Notes under the pieces: model-generated
The model's input: the letters and a program-made list of their open reading frames with translations, nothing else
Databases searched by the model: none
Told to the model about the DNA's origin: nothing
Assembly: GCA_951804985.1 (NCBI GenBank)
Contig: OX638130.1
Span: 125,067,593-125,131,592, forward strand
DNA length: 64,000 nt
From: Dryomyza anilis
Taxonomy: Eukaryota > Arthropoda > Insecta > Diptera > Dryomyzidae
Reading direction: 5' to 3'
In this document: piece after piece, positions 12,990 to 24,699 of the stretch
Layout: each line of letters opens with the position of its first letter
How positions within the stretch are numbered: the first letter of the stretch is position 1
Translations under genes and position numbers: made by a program

Positions 12990-13157
12990 CGCAATTATTT
13001 TTCAATCTCTCTCTACTTTACTACAGATTCATAAGGATATTTGTACAATGACATTGTAATCATCAAATGGAGTCTTATTGCTAATATACTTCAGTATAAT
13101 AATGAATTTTAAACTACAATATTTTAGATTTAAGAATTTGTCATTGGACGCCACACA

Positions 13158-16100
13158 CTACCAGCTGAGCTCTTCGGGCAGACCGCCGGGATACTCGCCG
13201 GTAAGACAGGCAGTACAGTAGCCACTCTTACTCGGATTTGAAGATACTTTATTCATCTCTACAGCTTTTACCAGACCCTCTACGCTGAGATATTCCAAAC
13301 TGTCGGCACCTGTAAAAAGTGCGTAATTAAAATAAGTATAAGTTGTATCTGTAAAATGTATTCAAATCCAGCGCCTACGCACCAACATGTTTGGCCAACT
13401 GTGCGGCATTCAACTTGTTGGCAATCAGCTCTTCGCGTGTGGGAATATTGATGCCCATATAGCATGGATACTGCAGGGGCGGACTTGCGATTCGAATGTG
13501 CACCTCGAGTGCGCCAGCATCGCGTAAGAGTTTTATAATCGGACCGATTGTATTGCCACGCACAATGGAGTCATCGATGAGCACCAGACGTTTGCCGGCC
13601 ACATTATCGGTGAGGGCGCCAAATTTCTTTGCCACACCCAATTGACGCAGTCTGGTGGAGGGTTGCAGAAATGTACGACCCACATAACGATTTTTGCAAA
13701 GTACCTCGGCAAAGTTCAGTCCAGACTGTGTTAAAGAAAATGGTAAAATTTATTAAAAAAATAATGATAATAATAATTTTCAAAAACTCACCTCTCTAGC
13801 ATAGCCATGCGCCGCTGCGGTACCCGATTCTGGCACCGAACTCACAATATCCGCCACAACGGGTGCCTCTCGAGCCAATTGACGGCCACATTGCATGCGC
13901 ACTGTATAGACGCCCTGTCCTTCGAATTTGGAATCGTTACGCGCAAAGTAGACGTATTCGAATATGCAGAATGCCATCTTCTTGTAGCCAGGTTTCTCGA
14001 CAATGTCAATGGTGCGGAAACCATTACGCGTCAGCTCAACGATCTCGCCTGGTTCGACTTCGCGCACATAGCGAGCGCCAATCGACAGGAAACCACAATC
14101 CTCGCTTGCGACAACCCAGCCTTCGGCGGGCGCATCTTCTGGTTTAACTAAAATACACAGGCAAATAAAAAAAATGAATTAAACATCACTGCTTGAAAGA
14201 GCATGCTGGCTGTATATTACCATTTCCTAAATTGAGTGGCACAATTTTGCCCAAACACAGTGGCCGATTACCATAGGAATCACGTACGGCGTATATTTTG
14301 TCCTTCAGCATGACGACCAGGGAATATGAGAGCGGGGCCAACGTCATGAAGTGGCGTATGCGCGCTGGCCAATCGGGTCCGTCGATCTCAGAGGCATCCT
14401 CCGGTGTGCAGCACAAGGACTGGGTGATTAATTCGCTGTCACTGTGTGTGGAGAGACCAACGCCACGTCCCAGAACCTAACAAATGTATAAAGGACATAA
14501 AGTTGAAAGATAGTAATTTTGATCGCTGGTTTGGAATATATTCAGGGCAAACATGAATCATTTACTGTTTAAAATTTGAAATTTTCCTTAATGAGGTTTT
14601 TTCTCATTATTAGCAAACTCATTTCTGAGTGTAGACATGATTAATTTAGAAATTATGAAGCACATAGGCAAAATCATGTTGAATAGTGTAAATACTAAAG
14701 ATAACACTTACCTCTCTACGCAACGATTCGCAATTCACCAATTCTCCATTGTGCGCGATCGCCAAAGCGCCATGTGCCGTATGCACTACAAAGGGCTGGC
14801 AGTTAACAACCTCCGATGCCGCCGACGTCGAGTAACGTGTGTGTCCAATGCCCAGATTACCCTTTAGCTTCTTGATGGACTCATCCGTAAAGATATTGTT
14901 GATCATGCCCATGCCTTTGTGTATATTAAAGTTCTTCATGCATTTGCCTTCACTTGTGACGATGCCGGCCGATTCCTGGCCACGATGTTGCAAGGATACC
15001 AGTCCCCAACATATCACCTGAGCGATGTCGATCTGTCGATCAATACAAATGGATAATTTAAGTTTTGAATATAAGAAATATCAATGCGTATATTATGTGT
15101 ATTTGAAACTAGATCAAGAGGCCTACTCTAAAATGTGCAGTAGGCAGGCGTTCATGTCGCGACAATTAGTTCAATATACGTTTATTTAAAAACAACAACA
15201 TGTTTACAATATTCGTTGAAATAATTAATATAAATAAAAATTAAAAACATCATTATTAATCGGGTCAGTTGCTGCTTACGCATTTTACGTCAGCATTAAC
15301 AACAACAACACTGGAACCATCTACATGTTTCAACTACGTCAATCTAGTCTATTGGGTGTCAAGGAACTCCGATAGTCCCGTTCACGCCCATTTGATGCAA
15401 CTCAATAAATTCTTTTGTTATTTTTCTGTGTGTTTCTCTGCAAAGTGGATTCATTTGTGTTATCAGCGGAGTTAATAAATTATGCAATGACAAAAAGGCA
15501 TGGTTTTCATTTGCGTCACGAGCCTCGACAATTAATAAACGTTATAACAACATCAGAATCACAAAAAACCGTAATAAATAACGGATATGCTTAAAATGCT
15601 TTTATTTAGTATTTTTTCTTAATAATTTTTAAATAATTTTGTTATCTAATGTAAAAATTTAAAAAAAGAGACCGAAAATTATAGGCACATAATCATAGAT
15701 AATTTTAATTCAATTTTAAATTTAATTTTGCTACACCAGCGTTCGGCATGTAATTTCAAATGGGGTCCGGAACTGTTGACAAATTTTATCGCAGTCAAAA
15801 AAAAAACTCAATGGCGCATAAAATGTAAAAATCTGATTTCAATTTTAAAATAGACTTTAAATTGTCTATGCGCCATAAAACGCAATAGGTAAAATTAATG
15901 CGAGAAATTACACCGACGGTCTTGGCCGAGGTTTTTCTAGTTCAAGATTCGACCTTCCGCGGGCCGCCTATTGTCTCTTCCTGTGTTATATGCTTCATAC
16001 AGACTTCCCTTTCTTTTGTCTAGAGTACTATTCAATAAAAATATAGCATTTAAGCTATTTATCTTATTTTAAACATCTACAAAGACGAAATAACCTAATA

Positions 16101-19080
16101 AGTCTAAAAAGTGAGTTTTGCAGGCAAATCATTCAAAGTTTTTCGTAATTATCTTGAGGTTTTTAAAACAGAAAGACGTTTTTGTACCGTTTATTTATTT
16201 TTTGTTATTTTTATTAAAATTAAAAATTGGTCAGTCAAAATTCAAAAGCTTCCAAGTAACTCTTTGCTAAGTAACTAAATCCATTATATGTGGATTGTAA
16301 GTTTTAAAATAGATTGATTTATGCTAGGTACATTTTTCATTATAACTATGGATAGGATGACCGATCTACATCAAAATTTGACAGGGAATTAATTCAAATA
16401 TAAAGAATCCAAAAATGGATTCAAATAAAAGACTAAAGTATTTTTTATAAAAGTAAAAAAATTGCTACATATTTAATACATTTTACAAAATGTTAAAAGT
16501 ATTTTTTTTTATTTATGTGCTTTTCGAATCGATTAATACTTAAATGCCCACTGTTTCCGTCAGGAACCAACGGATGAAAATCAAAACTTTGTTCAACGAA
16601 TTATATTTAATCTTCCCGGTTCGACTTTTAAAATGTTTATTGATTGAAGCGCTACCATTTGCGCTGATTCCCGTTTGAAATAAACTTCATTTGCCGGCTG
16701 TATGTCAATTAAGGGCAACCAACCACAAGAAAATTAACTTTTGTAAAATTGCGTACTTTTAAAAAAATATTATAGTAATGAATTTTTCGAAATCGAAGCT
16801 GAAAAAATATTGTCGTGATCGCTGTAGTATCTAGAAGCTATTGTAAGTGTTTGAAATAAATGTTATTTTTTATTTTAGTGGATTTTTTCGAATTTTTGGT
16901 TGGTTCCTTGCGGAACCATCAGGCACCGGGAGTTCAAAACTGAGCATATGTGAAATTCTATAGAAACGATTTTTTTGTTTTTATGTATGTTTTATGTATG
17001 TTGTTTACAAACAACAGAATTTCTGATCTTCGAACAGAATAAGTGCTTGGAAATTAATAGTGTGAATATGACAAAAGAACTATTTCATCAAAACAAACCA
17101 CAAATATTCATACTTTTAAACGTTTTTTTTTACATTTCCACGATTTTTCATAATAAAATTCTTAAGTACAAAATGCACTTTTTCAATTTTAAAGTCCGGG
17201 TGCCCAGTGGTTCCGCAAGGAACCAAGGAGGTATTTTTGATCTGGTTAAAGTAAGTAAAACCTATGAGCAAAGTCGTAGAACAAACGTTGTCCAGAATCG
17301 CGAGTTCTATAACATACATTTTTTCAGCTCAAAAAAAGGACAGGCTTTTAAGGGTTAAGACAATATTGATATTGATGGCGGAGAGAAAAGGTTAGTTATA
17401 GCAACCAACTTTATTCGTTTAAAATACCATTTGTAGAAAACAAATTGATTGACATTCGGTTGGCGCTTGTAGTCATAACACATTTCAGTTGGTCGTAGTA
17501 CAAACCACAACACTTTTTAATTTGGTTATAAAAACGACATAATAGTTGAGAGAACCGAATAAGTTGGTTGGCGCAACAAATTTCTGTTCTGTGTGTTTAG
17601 AACAATTTTTATAACAAAATTTTAAAATATATTTATTGTTTCCAAAAACAAACGAAGCGATTTATTTAGTTTAAAATAATTATACAAAAATTTAGCAAAC
17701 TAATAATTAGGCATTTAATACGTTGAAGTTGACAATGTAAAAACCAAAAATCTGGTTTTGAAATAACATTGAAAGAATATGAATGTTAGTTTAAAAAAAA
17801 AACTTAAATAAAACAAAAATTATACAAATTTAGTTGAAGAAACTTTCAAAATCGGTTGGAACTTGAAATATTATCATATAAATTGTTTTAAAACTATTCT
17901 AAATTTGTTGTCGTTATCGCTATAAGAACCGATTTAACAATTGAGAGTACCAAATGCGTTGGTTGGGCAATTACTTGATTTCAAAATTCCTTTTCTTTTG
18001 AAAAATATTTAACTAAATTTTGCAAAACAATTGTTTATATCAATTAATTTATTTGTTGTATTAATTATATGGTTTAAATATTGATTATTTTTTAAAGTGC
18101 TATTCTTTCAGTGCAATGTAGGGCATAAACAAACTATAGGTTTACTTGGTTTATCATAATTTTGAAAATGTTATAATAAATTTAAATTATTAAAACGGAT
18201 TATTGTGTGTTAGTATCAGTGTCCACAAAGAATCGTTACTGGAATCGGGACCGTTTCGATTTTTGGAACCGAAATCGAGTTAGTACAAAGAAAAAAAATG
18301 TCAGAAATATGATGAATGACCGAATGTTGTAAAACAAATCATATTAATGAATAAGTCAAGATATTGCAGAATATTAACAAAGTATCAAATTTGTTCATTA
18401 ATATAAATTATTTTATGAAGTGTCTATCATATACACTTATTTTCTTTTGTGTACACACAGAAAAATCCTCTTTTGGCATGAGGTTGGAAGAATGAAAAAG
18501 TCAGTTGTACCAACTAACCTCATTCGGTTTAATCGAATTGTCTACAAATTTGTTGGCGAAACTGTCACATTAGCCTTTACACACTCTCAATGGTTCTAAA
18601 TCTGTACAAAATTGTTCTAAAACAGTTCGAAATTGGTTGTAGTACAAACTACAACTCTTTTAGTTTTGACAATAACAATCGTCTAAGCTGTTGACAGAAC
18701 CGAATAAGTTGGTTGGGCAAAAAGTTGGTTGGCCCAACAAATCTCTACTCTGTGTGCACTTAAAGTGTTAATTAGCAATGAAATGAATTAACCAACCTGT
18801 GTTGGCCAATCGCCGCAGGCAATAGCACCAAAGACGCCACATTCGTGCGTTAATCCAGAGACATCTTTGCCACTTGGTTGCGGTTCTTTATATTGTTTAT
18901 CGGGAAATACTTTATTGTTCAGCGATGCCTCGCAGTTATCCTCTTTGCGATTACTATTGCAGCAAGCTATAAAAATTATTTTATAAATAAAATTTCATTT
19001 TTTGTTTTTATTTAATAAGCATGTTGTTACTTACGTCGATCACCACAACCTTCGCTGCAATTCGCTGTATTCGAATCCAT
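13158..19080 (-). CDS. Prat: Amidophosphoribosyltransferase (glutamine PRPP amidotransferase), seven coding exons
   Basis: The enzyme converts PRPP plus glutamine to 5-phosphoribosylamine, the committed step of de novo purine synthesis. Exons in transcript order: 19080-19035, 18966-18797, 15032-14712, 14476-14221, 14147-13792, 13725-13383, 13309-13158. All introns are GT-AG and in phase, giving 547 residues. The N-terminal glutaminase domain starts at Cys58 (ECGVFG), the presumed nucleophile freed by propeptide removal; [11 protein letters not shown] and NGELVN are also visible. The C-terminal domain carries the PRPP loop [13 protein letters not shown] (about 430-442). Cys325, Cys471, Cys529 and Cys532 (YCTAC) match the ligands of the 4Fe-4S cluster in this family. 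The 57-residue, Cys-containing propeptide is longer than the vertebrate one. The start is the first ATG, in AAAATATGG context. Intron 2 (3.8 kb) holds MITE-like elements. The copy has introns; I recall a Drosophila paralogue being intronless. Confidence 0.97.
16898..17228. mobile_element. Inverted-repeat element with GGTTCCTTGCGGAACCA ends
   Basis: GGTTGGTTCCTTGCGGAACCA near 16898 faces TGGTTCCGCAAGGAACCAAGG ending at 17228, about 330 bp apart, with further complementarity inward (GGCACCGGGAGTT versus AAAGTCCGGGTGCCCA). A related sequence (GGTTGGCTCCTGGCGGTACT, ACTTTAAGGGTTAA) occurs at 31900-32360 in PAICS intron 3. The frame at 16975-17358 crosses it and is not a recognisable protein. Confidence 0.55.
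17390..17605. mobile_element. GTTGG-rich MITE-like element, copy in Prat intron 2
   Basis: It shares AGCAACCAACTTTATTCG, GGTCGTAGTACAAACCACAA and CCGAATAAGTTGGTTGGCGC with the element at 18454-18756, and ends TTCTGTTCTGTGTG. The left end is less clear than the right. No coding capacity. Confidence 0.6.
18454..18756. mobile_element. MITE-like element with CACACAG ends
   Basis: This 303-bp element begins CACACAGAAAAATCCTCTTT then TGGCATGAGGTTGG, and ends CAACAAATCTCTACTCTGTG then TG. It contains GTTGTAGTACAAACTACAAC and CCGAATAAGTTGGTTGG, which recur in at least four further copies nearby. It lies only about 40 bases from Prat exon 2, inside the intron. The same CACACAG terminus, reversed, is at 63290-63327. 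Confidence 0.65.
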
Positions 19081-19429
19081 ATTTTGTTATTTTGTAGTGT
19101 GTAATCGAAACTATTATTTAGATGTTATGCTGGAGCACGCGGAACGTGTTGTGTTGTGTAAACCGTTTGATCTGAAATATTAATCAATAATGAATTAATT
19201 GCATTGGAAAAATTTAAAACTGCTGATCGATCGATGTGTGATGTGACAGACGATCGATAGCGCGCAAACACGTTGTTTTGTTATTCGCTTCGAGTGACAA
19301 TCAGAAATGCAATCAGTGTGGGCCAAAAATGAACAGGCAGAATCAGGCATTTTGTATCAGTATTATTTAATAGTTTGAGGATAACGGCGTAGACAAAACT
19401 TTAAAGAAATATTGCGACACTTGTATTCC

Positions 19430-20115
19430 CTAGTAGAAAATATTTTACAGAATAAGAATTTGTTGCGCCAAACAACTATTTGTTTAAATAAGTTATTCGG
19501 TTCTCTCAACTGTTAAGTAGGTTCTAATATAAAACTAAAAATGATGTAGTTTGAACAATTTCCAATATAGAACCATTAGGTGTTTGTATATGATAATATT
19601 TAAAGAGAGTACCGAATATGGCAGTTCCATAAACTTGAAATTTTGTTTTAACCGAATAAAGTTGGTTGCTACAACTAACATTTTCGTTCTTCCAACATCT
19701 TGGCAACGAGGATTTTTGTGGCTCATGATCTTTGATCGTTTCTTGTCCTAATACGAACAGCCCCACAAAACCAAAATTATCATATCATGTTTATTTGTAT
19801 CTTAATAAGGTTAATTTGTACAAACGGCTATAACATAGCCCTTTGCACAAAAATACTATTTTTGCCGCATGGCGTCAAAAGAACAAAATATTTAGTTGTA
19901 ACAACAAACATTGTTCGGTTAATGTGAAATTTCTATAAGTTGTTTAATAGAACTGCCCATATTCGGTTATCACTTAAAACTTAATTGCAATATTTTTAAA
20001 ACGGTTCTAAATCGGTTGTAATCCAAAATCCAACCCATTTAGTTTTGACTATATTGAGATAACCGAATAAGTTGGTTGGAAAATGCGTTGGTTGGCGGTT
20101 TTATTTCTCCTGAAC
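19430..20115. mobile_element. Two diverged GTTGG-family elements upstream of Prat
   Basis: Copies at about 19430-19770 (reversed) and 19860-20105 share CCGAATAAGTTGGTTGG or its complement, TTGGCATGA-like ends and the GTTCTAAATCGGTTGTA block with the 18454 copy. Frames at 19524-19766 arise from the element. The insertions sit 350-1000 bases upstream of the Prat start codon, where promoter sequence is expected. Confidence 0.55.
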
Positions 20116-20163
20116 TCCGTTTATGCTAAATGTCATTTTCATTTGAAAATTACGAAAAAGTAG

Positions 20164-20382
20164 CCAGAAAAAATTCGGTCAAATCTCATTAAAATTGGTC
20201 AATAGGACAATTATTGATTTAATAGTATACAAAAAATTATTCTTTTCATATAAAATCAATGGAAATGTCATGGTATTTTCTAGTATTTAATGGTATTTTC
20301 CGATTAAAATAATAATTTATCTAATTGAATATTTTTAATAGTAAAAAAAAACTATTATTTATATAGTATTTTTTTCTGGGTG
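20164..20382. mobile_element. CACTCAG-family MITE, copy 1
   Basis: About 219 bp, starting CAGAAAAAATTCGG and ending TTTTTTTCTGGGTG. Inside are CATTAAAATTGGTCAATAGG and TAATAGTAAAAA blocks shared with 21158-21381 and 22061-22218. Confidence 0.6.
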
Positions 20383-20764
20383 TATAAAAATCACTAAAAT
20401 GTTATCTTGTGATTTCTTGTTTATTTGTTTTTTATGTTAAAGATTATATATTATAGAATTATTTTAAAAATTATGACTTCCGTATTTCATATCTATATTG
20501 ATCTAATCTATTTGATATTATCAAAACAATGACGGTTTTGTCAACCTATTTTTGCATATTCCAAAATAATTGTTATCTGTTCATCATCGATAAGTATTCA
20601 AATAAGTTATCAGCACTAGACAGGAAAATATTTGGTTTTTCAGATTTAATATAACTAGTGATTCAGGCTTACACTAAGAAAAAACCATGTGAAAAATACA
20701 AAAAGTTATTTAATTGTTAATATTTTATTTTTTATTTTTACTGTTTATGTAAATTGTGACCAGA

Positions 20765-20890
20765 TGCAATGATAGCTTTTCCAGCAAAATTGATTGTAGT
20801 TTAAACTACAACCTTTTGGTTATAAAAACCGAATTGGCAGTGGAGAAAACCGAATAAGTTGGTTGGCGCAACATATTTATTTCTGTCTGT
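20765..20890. mobile_element. Truncated GTTGG-family element
   Basis: This fragment retains GATTGTAGTTTAAACTACAA, CCGAATAAGTTGGTTGGCGC and a CTGTCTGTAT end. Its 5' half is not recognisable. Confidence 0.5.
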
Positions 20891-21157
20891 ATATATTGAT
20901 GAGAACATGAAAATAATTGGAATAACATTTAAATATTTAAACAATATAATGCAACTTATTATTAAATCTGAGATAGTTCAGAGGCTACTACTAAAATTTC
21001 ACGAACACAATTTTTGTTTTTAAACCCTCCAAAAATCTTCTTAGTGGATAATGTTGAATTTCGAAATATAAAAATTTGAGTACAGAGCATCGCAACAAAG
21101 AAGTTTTATAAATTATTATTTTTTTTTAAATTAAAAAAATGTTTTTTTTTTTTCAAA

Positions 21158-21381
21158 CACTCAGAAAAAAAACTCAAAAAATCCCATTAAAATTTGTCAA
21201 TAGGACAGTTATTGATTTTATAGTATACACATAATAAATATTTTCATACAAACTCAAATAAATTGTATAGTATTTTGTAGTATTTTATAGGATTCACCGA
21301 TTGAGTTAATAGTTTATCGGACAAATATCCTATTGACTAATTTTAATAGTAAAAACTGTTAATTTTATGTTTTTCTGAGTG
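21158..21381. mobile_element. CACTCAG-family MITE, copy 2
   Basis: This copy of 224 bp has the clearest ends: CACTCAGAAAAAAAACT on the left and TTTTTCTGAGTG on the right. The interior is AT-rich with CCTATTGACTAATTTTAATA-type words in both orientations. Confidence 0.7.
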
Positions 21382-22060
21382 AAGTATTGCCATTACTATT
21401 CCAGCAATCGAAACAGCAATTCAACACACACGTTGTAGTATCTGCCATAAACGTTATCGTCGTCCTGTTTGTTGTTTTGTTTTGGCTGCATAATGGAAAA
21501 TTTTCATAGCAACCTGTTGCTACCGTGATTGTTGCAAATGCGAAAAAAAAATAAAATCTCCGCCAGATAATTTTTGTAATTTAAATTGTAAACAAATGAT
21601 CAATGAAAAAGGAAACAAATGCTGATAACAAAAAGCACATGCTTTGCTGATATGGTTTTGTTCACGGATGAAATAAAATTATTGTTATTCAATTAAATGC
21701 ATTTAATGTAGTCGTAATGTCAGCTGTTGTAACTGATGAAATATTATAAATAATTTAATAAGATTATATGAAAAAACCACACACGTTTCTGTGCCGTTTT
21801 TAAATTCACTTTTTTTACATCAAGAAAATAACACTTTAAAGAGGACAGAATTATTGAAATTTAATTTTTCGCATACAGAATATTTTATAATTTAAAATCA
21901 AGCGTATACAAAAACCTTACCATTCAAAGATATTTTTAAATATTTTTAATTATTATTATATTTAATTTGTCTCACATTAAATTTTAAAGTATCATTTTAT
22001 TTTAATTGAAAAGCGTTCTCAGTGTAACTTAAAAAACTAAAAATTTACAATATATTTAAA

Positions 22061-23052
22061 CACTCAATAGTTTTTTTCTATTAAAATTAGTCAATACGAT
22101 AAATTATTATTTAAATGGGTAAATACCATTAAACACAACATAATACTATTAATTTTTTTGTATTTATATGAAAATAGTTATTTTTTGTATACTATTAAAT
22201 CAATAACTGTTCTGAGTGAGGTTTTAGATAATTCGAGGTTTTGTCTAAGACAATATGAGACTTTTCTCAAGCGTTTATTATATAAATTCATATAAAATCA
22301 TATAAAATAAATAAAGTTTGCAAAAAAAATTACTAAAGTTAAATATTTAAAAAAAAAAAAAATGTTTTCTATGAATTATTTATTTAATAAAAAAATATTG
22401 TTTCAAAATAATATTAACACGTTTTCATTTATTTACATTTTCAACTATTTTTCAGCGTTTGTAAGTATTCTAAAACAATTTTTTAATACTACGTGAATTA
22501 TTGAATGGATGTAAAAAAACTATACCTTCAATGGTATAGTACCAAAGAAATAATAAAAAAAAAACTATAATTTCAATAGTACGTTCTTATAGTTACATCC
22601 TCTTAAAATAATGTGATTTAACTATTGATTTTATATGATCAATTGCATTGAATTAATATGAAAAAATCCTTTTAAAGGAATCCTTTTAAAAGAATAGGAC
22701 ATCCTATTACTTTGAAATGATGAATACTATTGATTTTATGTTGCAATATATTTAAATCAATAGGTAGCCTGAATAATTCAATTAATAATTTTATCACATT
22801 GTTATAATAGTATAAGTCAGTTTATTTGAATGTGATAAACTATTCTTTGAATGGGACTTTTCGGTATTAATTGGACATCACATTGATTTTTAAGAGTACA
22901 AACTATTGAAATCAATAGTGAGACGCCACTATAAAATTAATAGTTCTCTCACTATAATATTAATAGGAGAAATCTCATTGACTAATTTTAAAAGTAAAAA
23001 ATCGTTGAATCAATAGGAATTCCTATGAATTTTATAGTTTTTTTTCTGAGTG
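22061..23052. mobile_element. CACTCAG-family MITE copies and derivatives
   Basis: A 158-bp copy lies at 22061-22218 (CACTCAATAG to TCTGAGTG). From about 22500 to 23052 a longer, rearranged stretch carries the same ATAGT/ACTAT words in many inverted pairs and ends TTTTTTTCTGAGTG. The boundaries of the long derivative are uncertain. Confidence 0.5.
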
Positions 23053-23295
23053 TATAGCGCAAAATGGAAAAGTGTTACAATTTTAAGTTGTTTAAAAAAA
23101 TGGTGTTATATAGACGGTGGAAAGATGATGTCAATTTAAAAATAAACGTCTCTTTAGACTAACAGTTTTATCAAAGACACCAAACTATCTAAATTTGAAT
23201 GCAAATTACAACTTGATGCCGCGAAATGTGCTTTAGATTCGAGACCATCGATTTCGAATTACTCTAAAACCGTTCTCAACTCGGAAGATGTACAC

Positions 23296-24060
23296 TGAAC
23301 AAAAAAATTTACATTATATTGATGAATTTTGTTCTTCAAACAATTATTGATTGTATAGAAGAACAATTCGTAATATTAATAACTAACGACATTAATGTTA
23401 AGAATGCGATCATAAATATGATGAACACTTCGAAATTGTCGAAAAAGTTTTCTTCAATATGATGAATTGTTTGTGAAGAATACGTTTCATCATATTAATG
23501 AAGAAGAACATAAAATACAACATATATTACTTCATAGTGAAGAATGCTGTTCAACAAATTTCAATCAAAATATTTATTTTTCGTTCATTTTTTGCCGTAG
23601 TTCTCAAGTAGTTTTTGTGTGTTATTTCTTATATAATGCTAAAATTAGCTATAAAATTAGTAAAATATTTTATATTCTGAATAAAAAGTTATATAAATAT
23701 AAAGAATATATAAAAAAAATCTATAATTTTTTTTTTAATTTTTGTTTGGACTATTCTTTTTTTGAAACATTTTTTAAAAAAATTAAAAAAAAAAAATCTC
23801 TTATTTTTTAAATAAAATGTTTACAACACTTTTTTTCGAATTATTTTCTAAACATTTTTTTATTTGAAAAATTCGTAAAAAATATTATATTCATAAATAT
23901 TATAAACAAATTCATCAATATGACGATTCAAATTCATTGTATTGAATATTTCGTTCTTCACTATGATGTTCGATAGTACGAATAATTTCATACATATAAT
24001 GAATGTATTCATTAATATGTCATTTAATGAACGGTGGTATCAATCAATACGATGAATCTG
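23296..24060. repeat. Interspersed repeat rich in ATATTGATGAA/TTCTTCA, copy 1
   Basis: Words such as CATATTAATGAA, TGTGAAGAATACGTTTCATC and GAAGAATGCTGTTCA are shared with 27720-28020. The frame at 23467-23811 has AT-driven composition. An internal run of poly-T/A separates the two halves. Possibly a decayed palindromic element. Confidence 0.5.
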
Positions 24061-24419
24061 GGAGTTGGTGAAAAAATTCATATACGGGCATTTCCAGAAA
24101 AACGTCAACCACGACCGAAAAATTCAAAATGCTCAAATTTTTGAAATAACGATGTATTTGGAATCTTAAATATCTGAAAAGAAATGTCTATTCCGATAAC
24201 GGTAACGTATAAAAAAATACTCATAAAGTTACATTACTATGCAATATGTAAATATACCCATTTTCCATGTATTTTAATATACAAAATTATTTTTAGCAAA
24301 AAATCATAGTGCAAATTTCCATACGGAACGTCCGGAATTATTCCGCGATTTATTTCGAAATAACTGTAAACTTTAGGGACAAAGTGTACATATACAAAAA
24401 TAAAGTAAATTGTCTCAGC

Positions 24420-24690
24420 TATGTTTAGAGATAATTCAAAAAATATATTGTCCTATTTAAATACTACATGCACACTCCTGACTTATACAAGTAGTAATTA
24501 TAAAATCAAAATCAATTATCTTATTTATCATAATAATAGCGACATAGAATGTGGATGTGATTGGACTAAGTGGTGTCGCACCTCCCATATAACCTCACTC
24601 TTTCCATATCACCTATTTGCATACACGAAATCTTCACACGGGCAAAGCTACGGATGGTTCCCGCTAGTCTCTTATAATCGTTGAATTATT
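24420..24690 (-). repeat. Fragment of the GCCACGCCC-type interspersed repeat
   Basis: On the minus strand this reads ACTAGCGGGAACCATCCGTA then AGCTTTGCCCGTG, then GGAGGTGCGACACCAC, and then a TAAGTCAGGAGTGTG word. The order and spacing match the element at 58837-59883 (ACTAGCTGGACCCGTGC, GGGAGGTGCCACGCC, TAAGTCAGGAGTTAG). The plus-strand frame here is therefore not a gene. Confidence 0.6.
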
Positions 24691-24699
24691 CAAATTCGT

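Larger units (their letters stand above)
15033..18796 (-). other. Large intron 2 of Prat
   Basis: The intron lies between the exon ending CCAACACAG (18797) and the exon starting at 15032. It contains the inverted element at 16898-17228, GTTGG-rich elements at about 17390-17600 and 18454-18756, and otherwise AT-rich DNA. At 15930-15990 a short GC-richer stretch with CCGCGGGCCGCC stands out. I cannot assign it a function. Confidence 0.7.

Noticed and set aside
13807..14151. Plus-strand open frames of about 94-114 residues
   Set aside because: They are antisense shadows of Prat exon 5, whose minus-strand frame is clearly the real one.
16975..17358. 127-residue plus-strand frame
   Set aside because: Crosses the inverted element in Prat intron 2, AT-driven composition, no family resemblance.
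23467..23811. 114-residue plus frame
   Set aside because: Composed of Phe/Lys/Ile/Tyr from AT-rich repeat DNA; no family resemblance.
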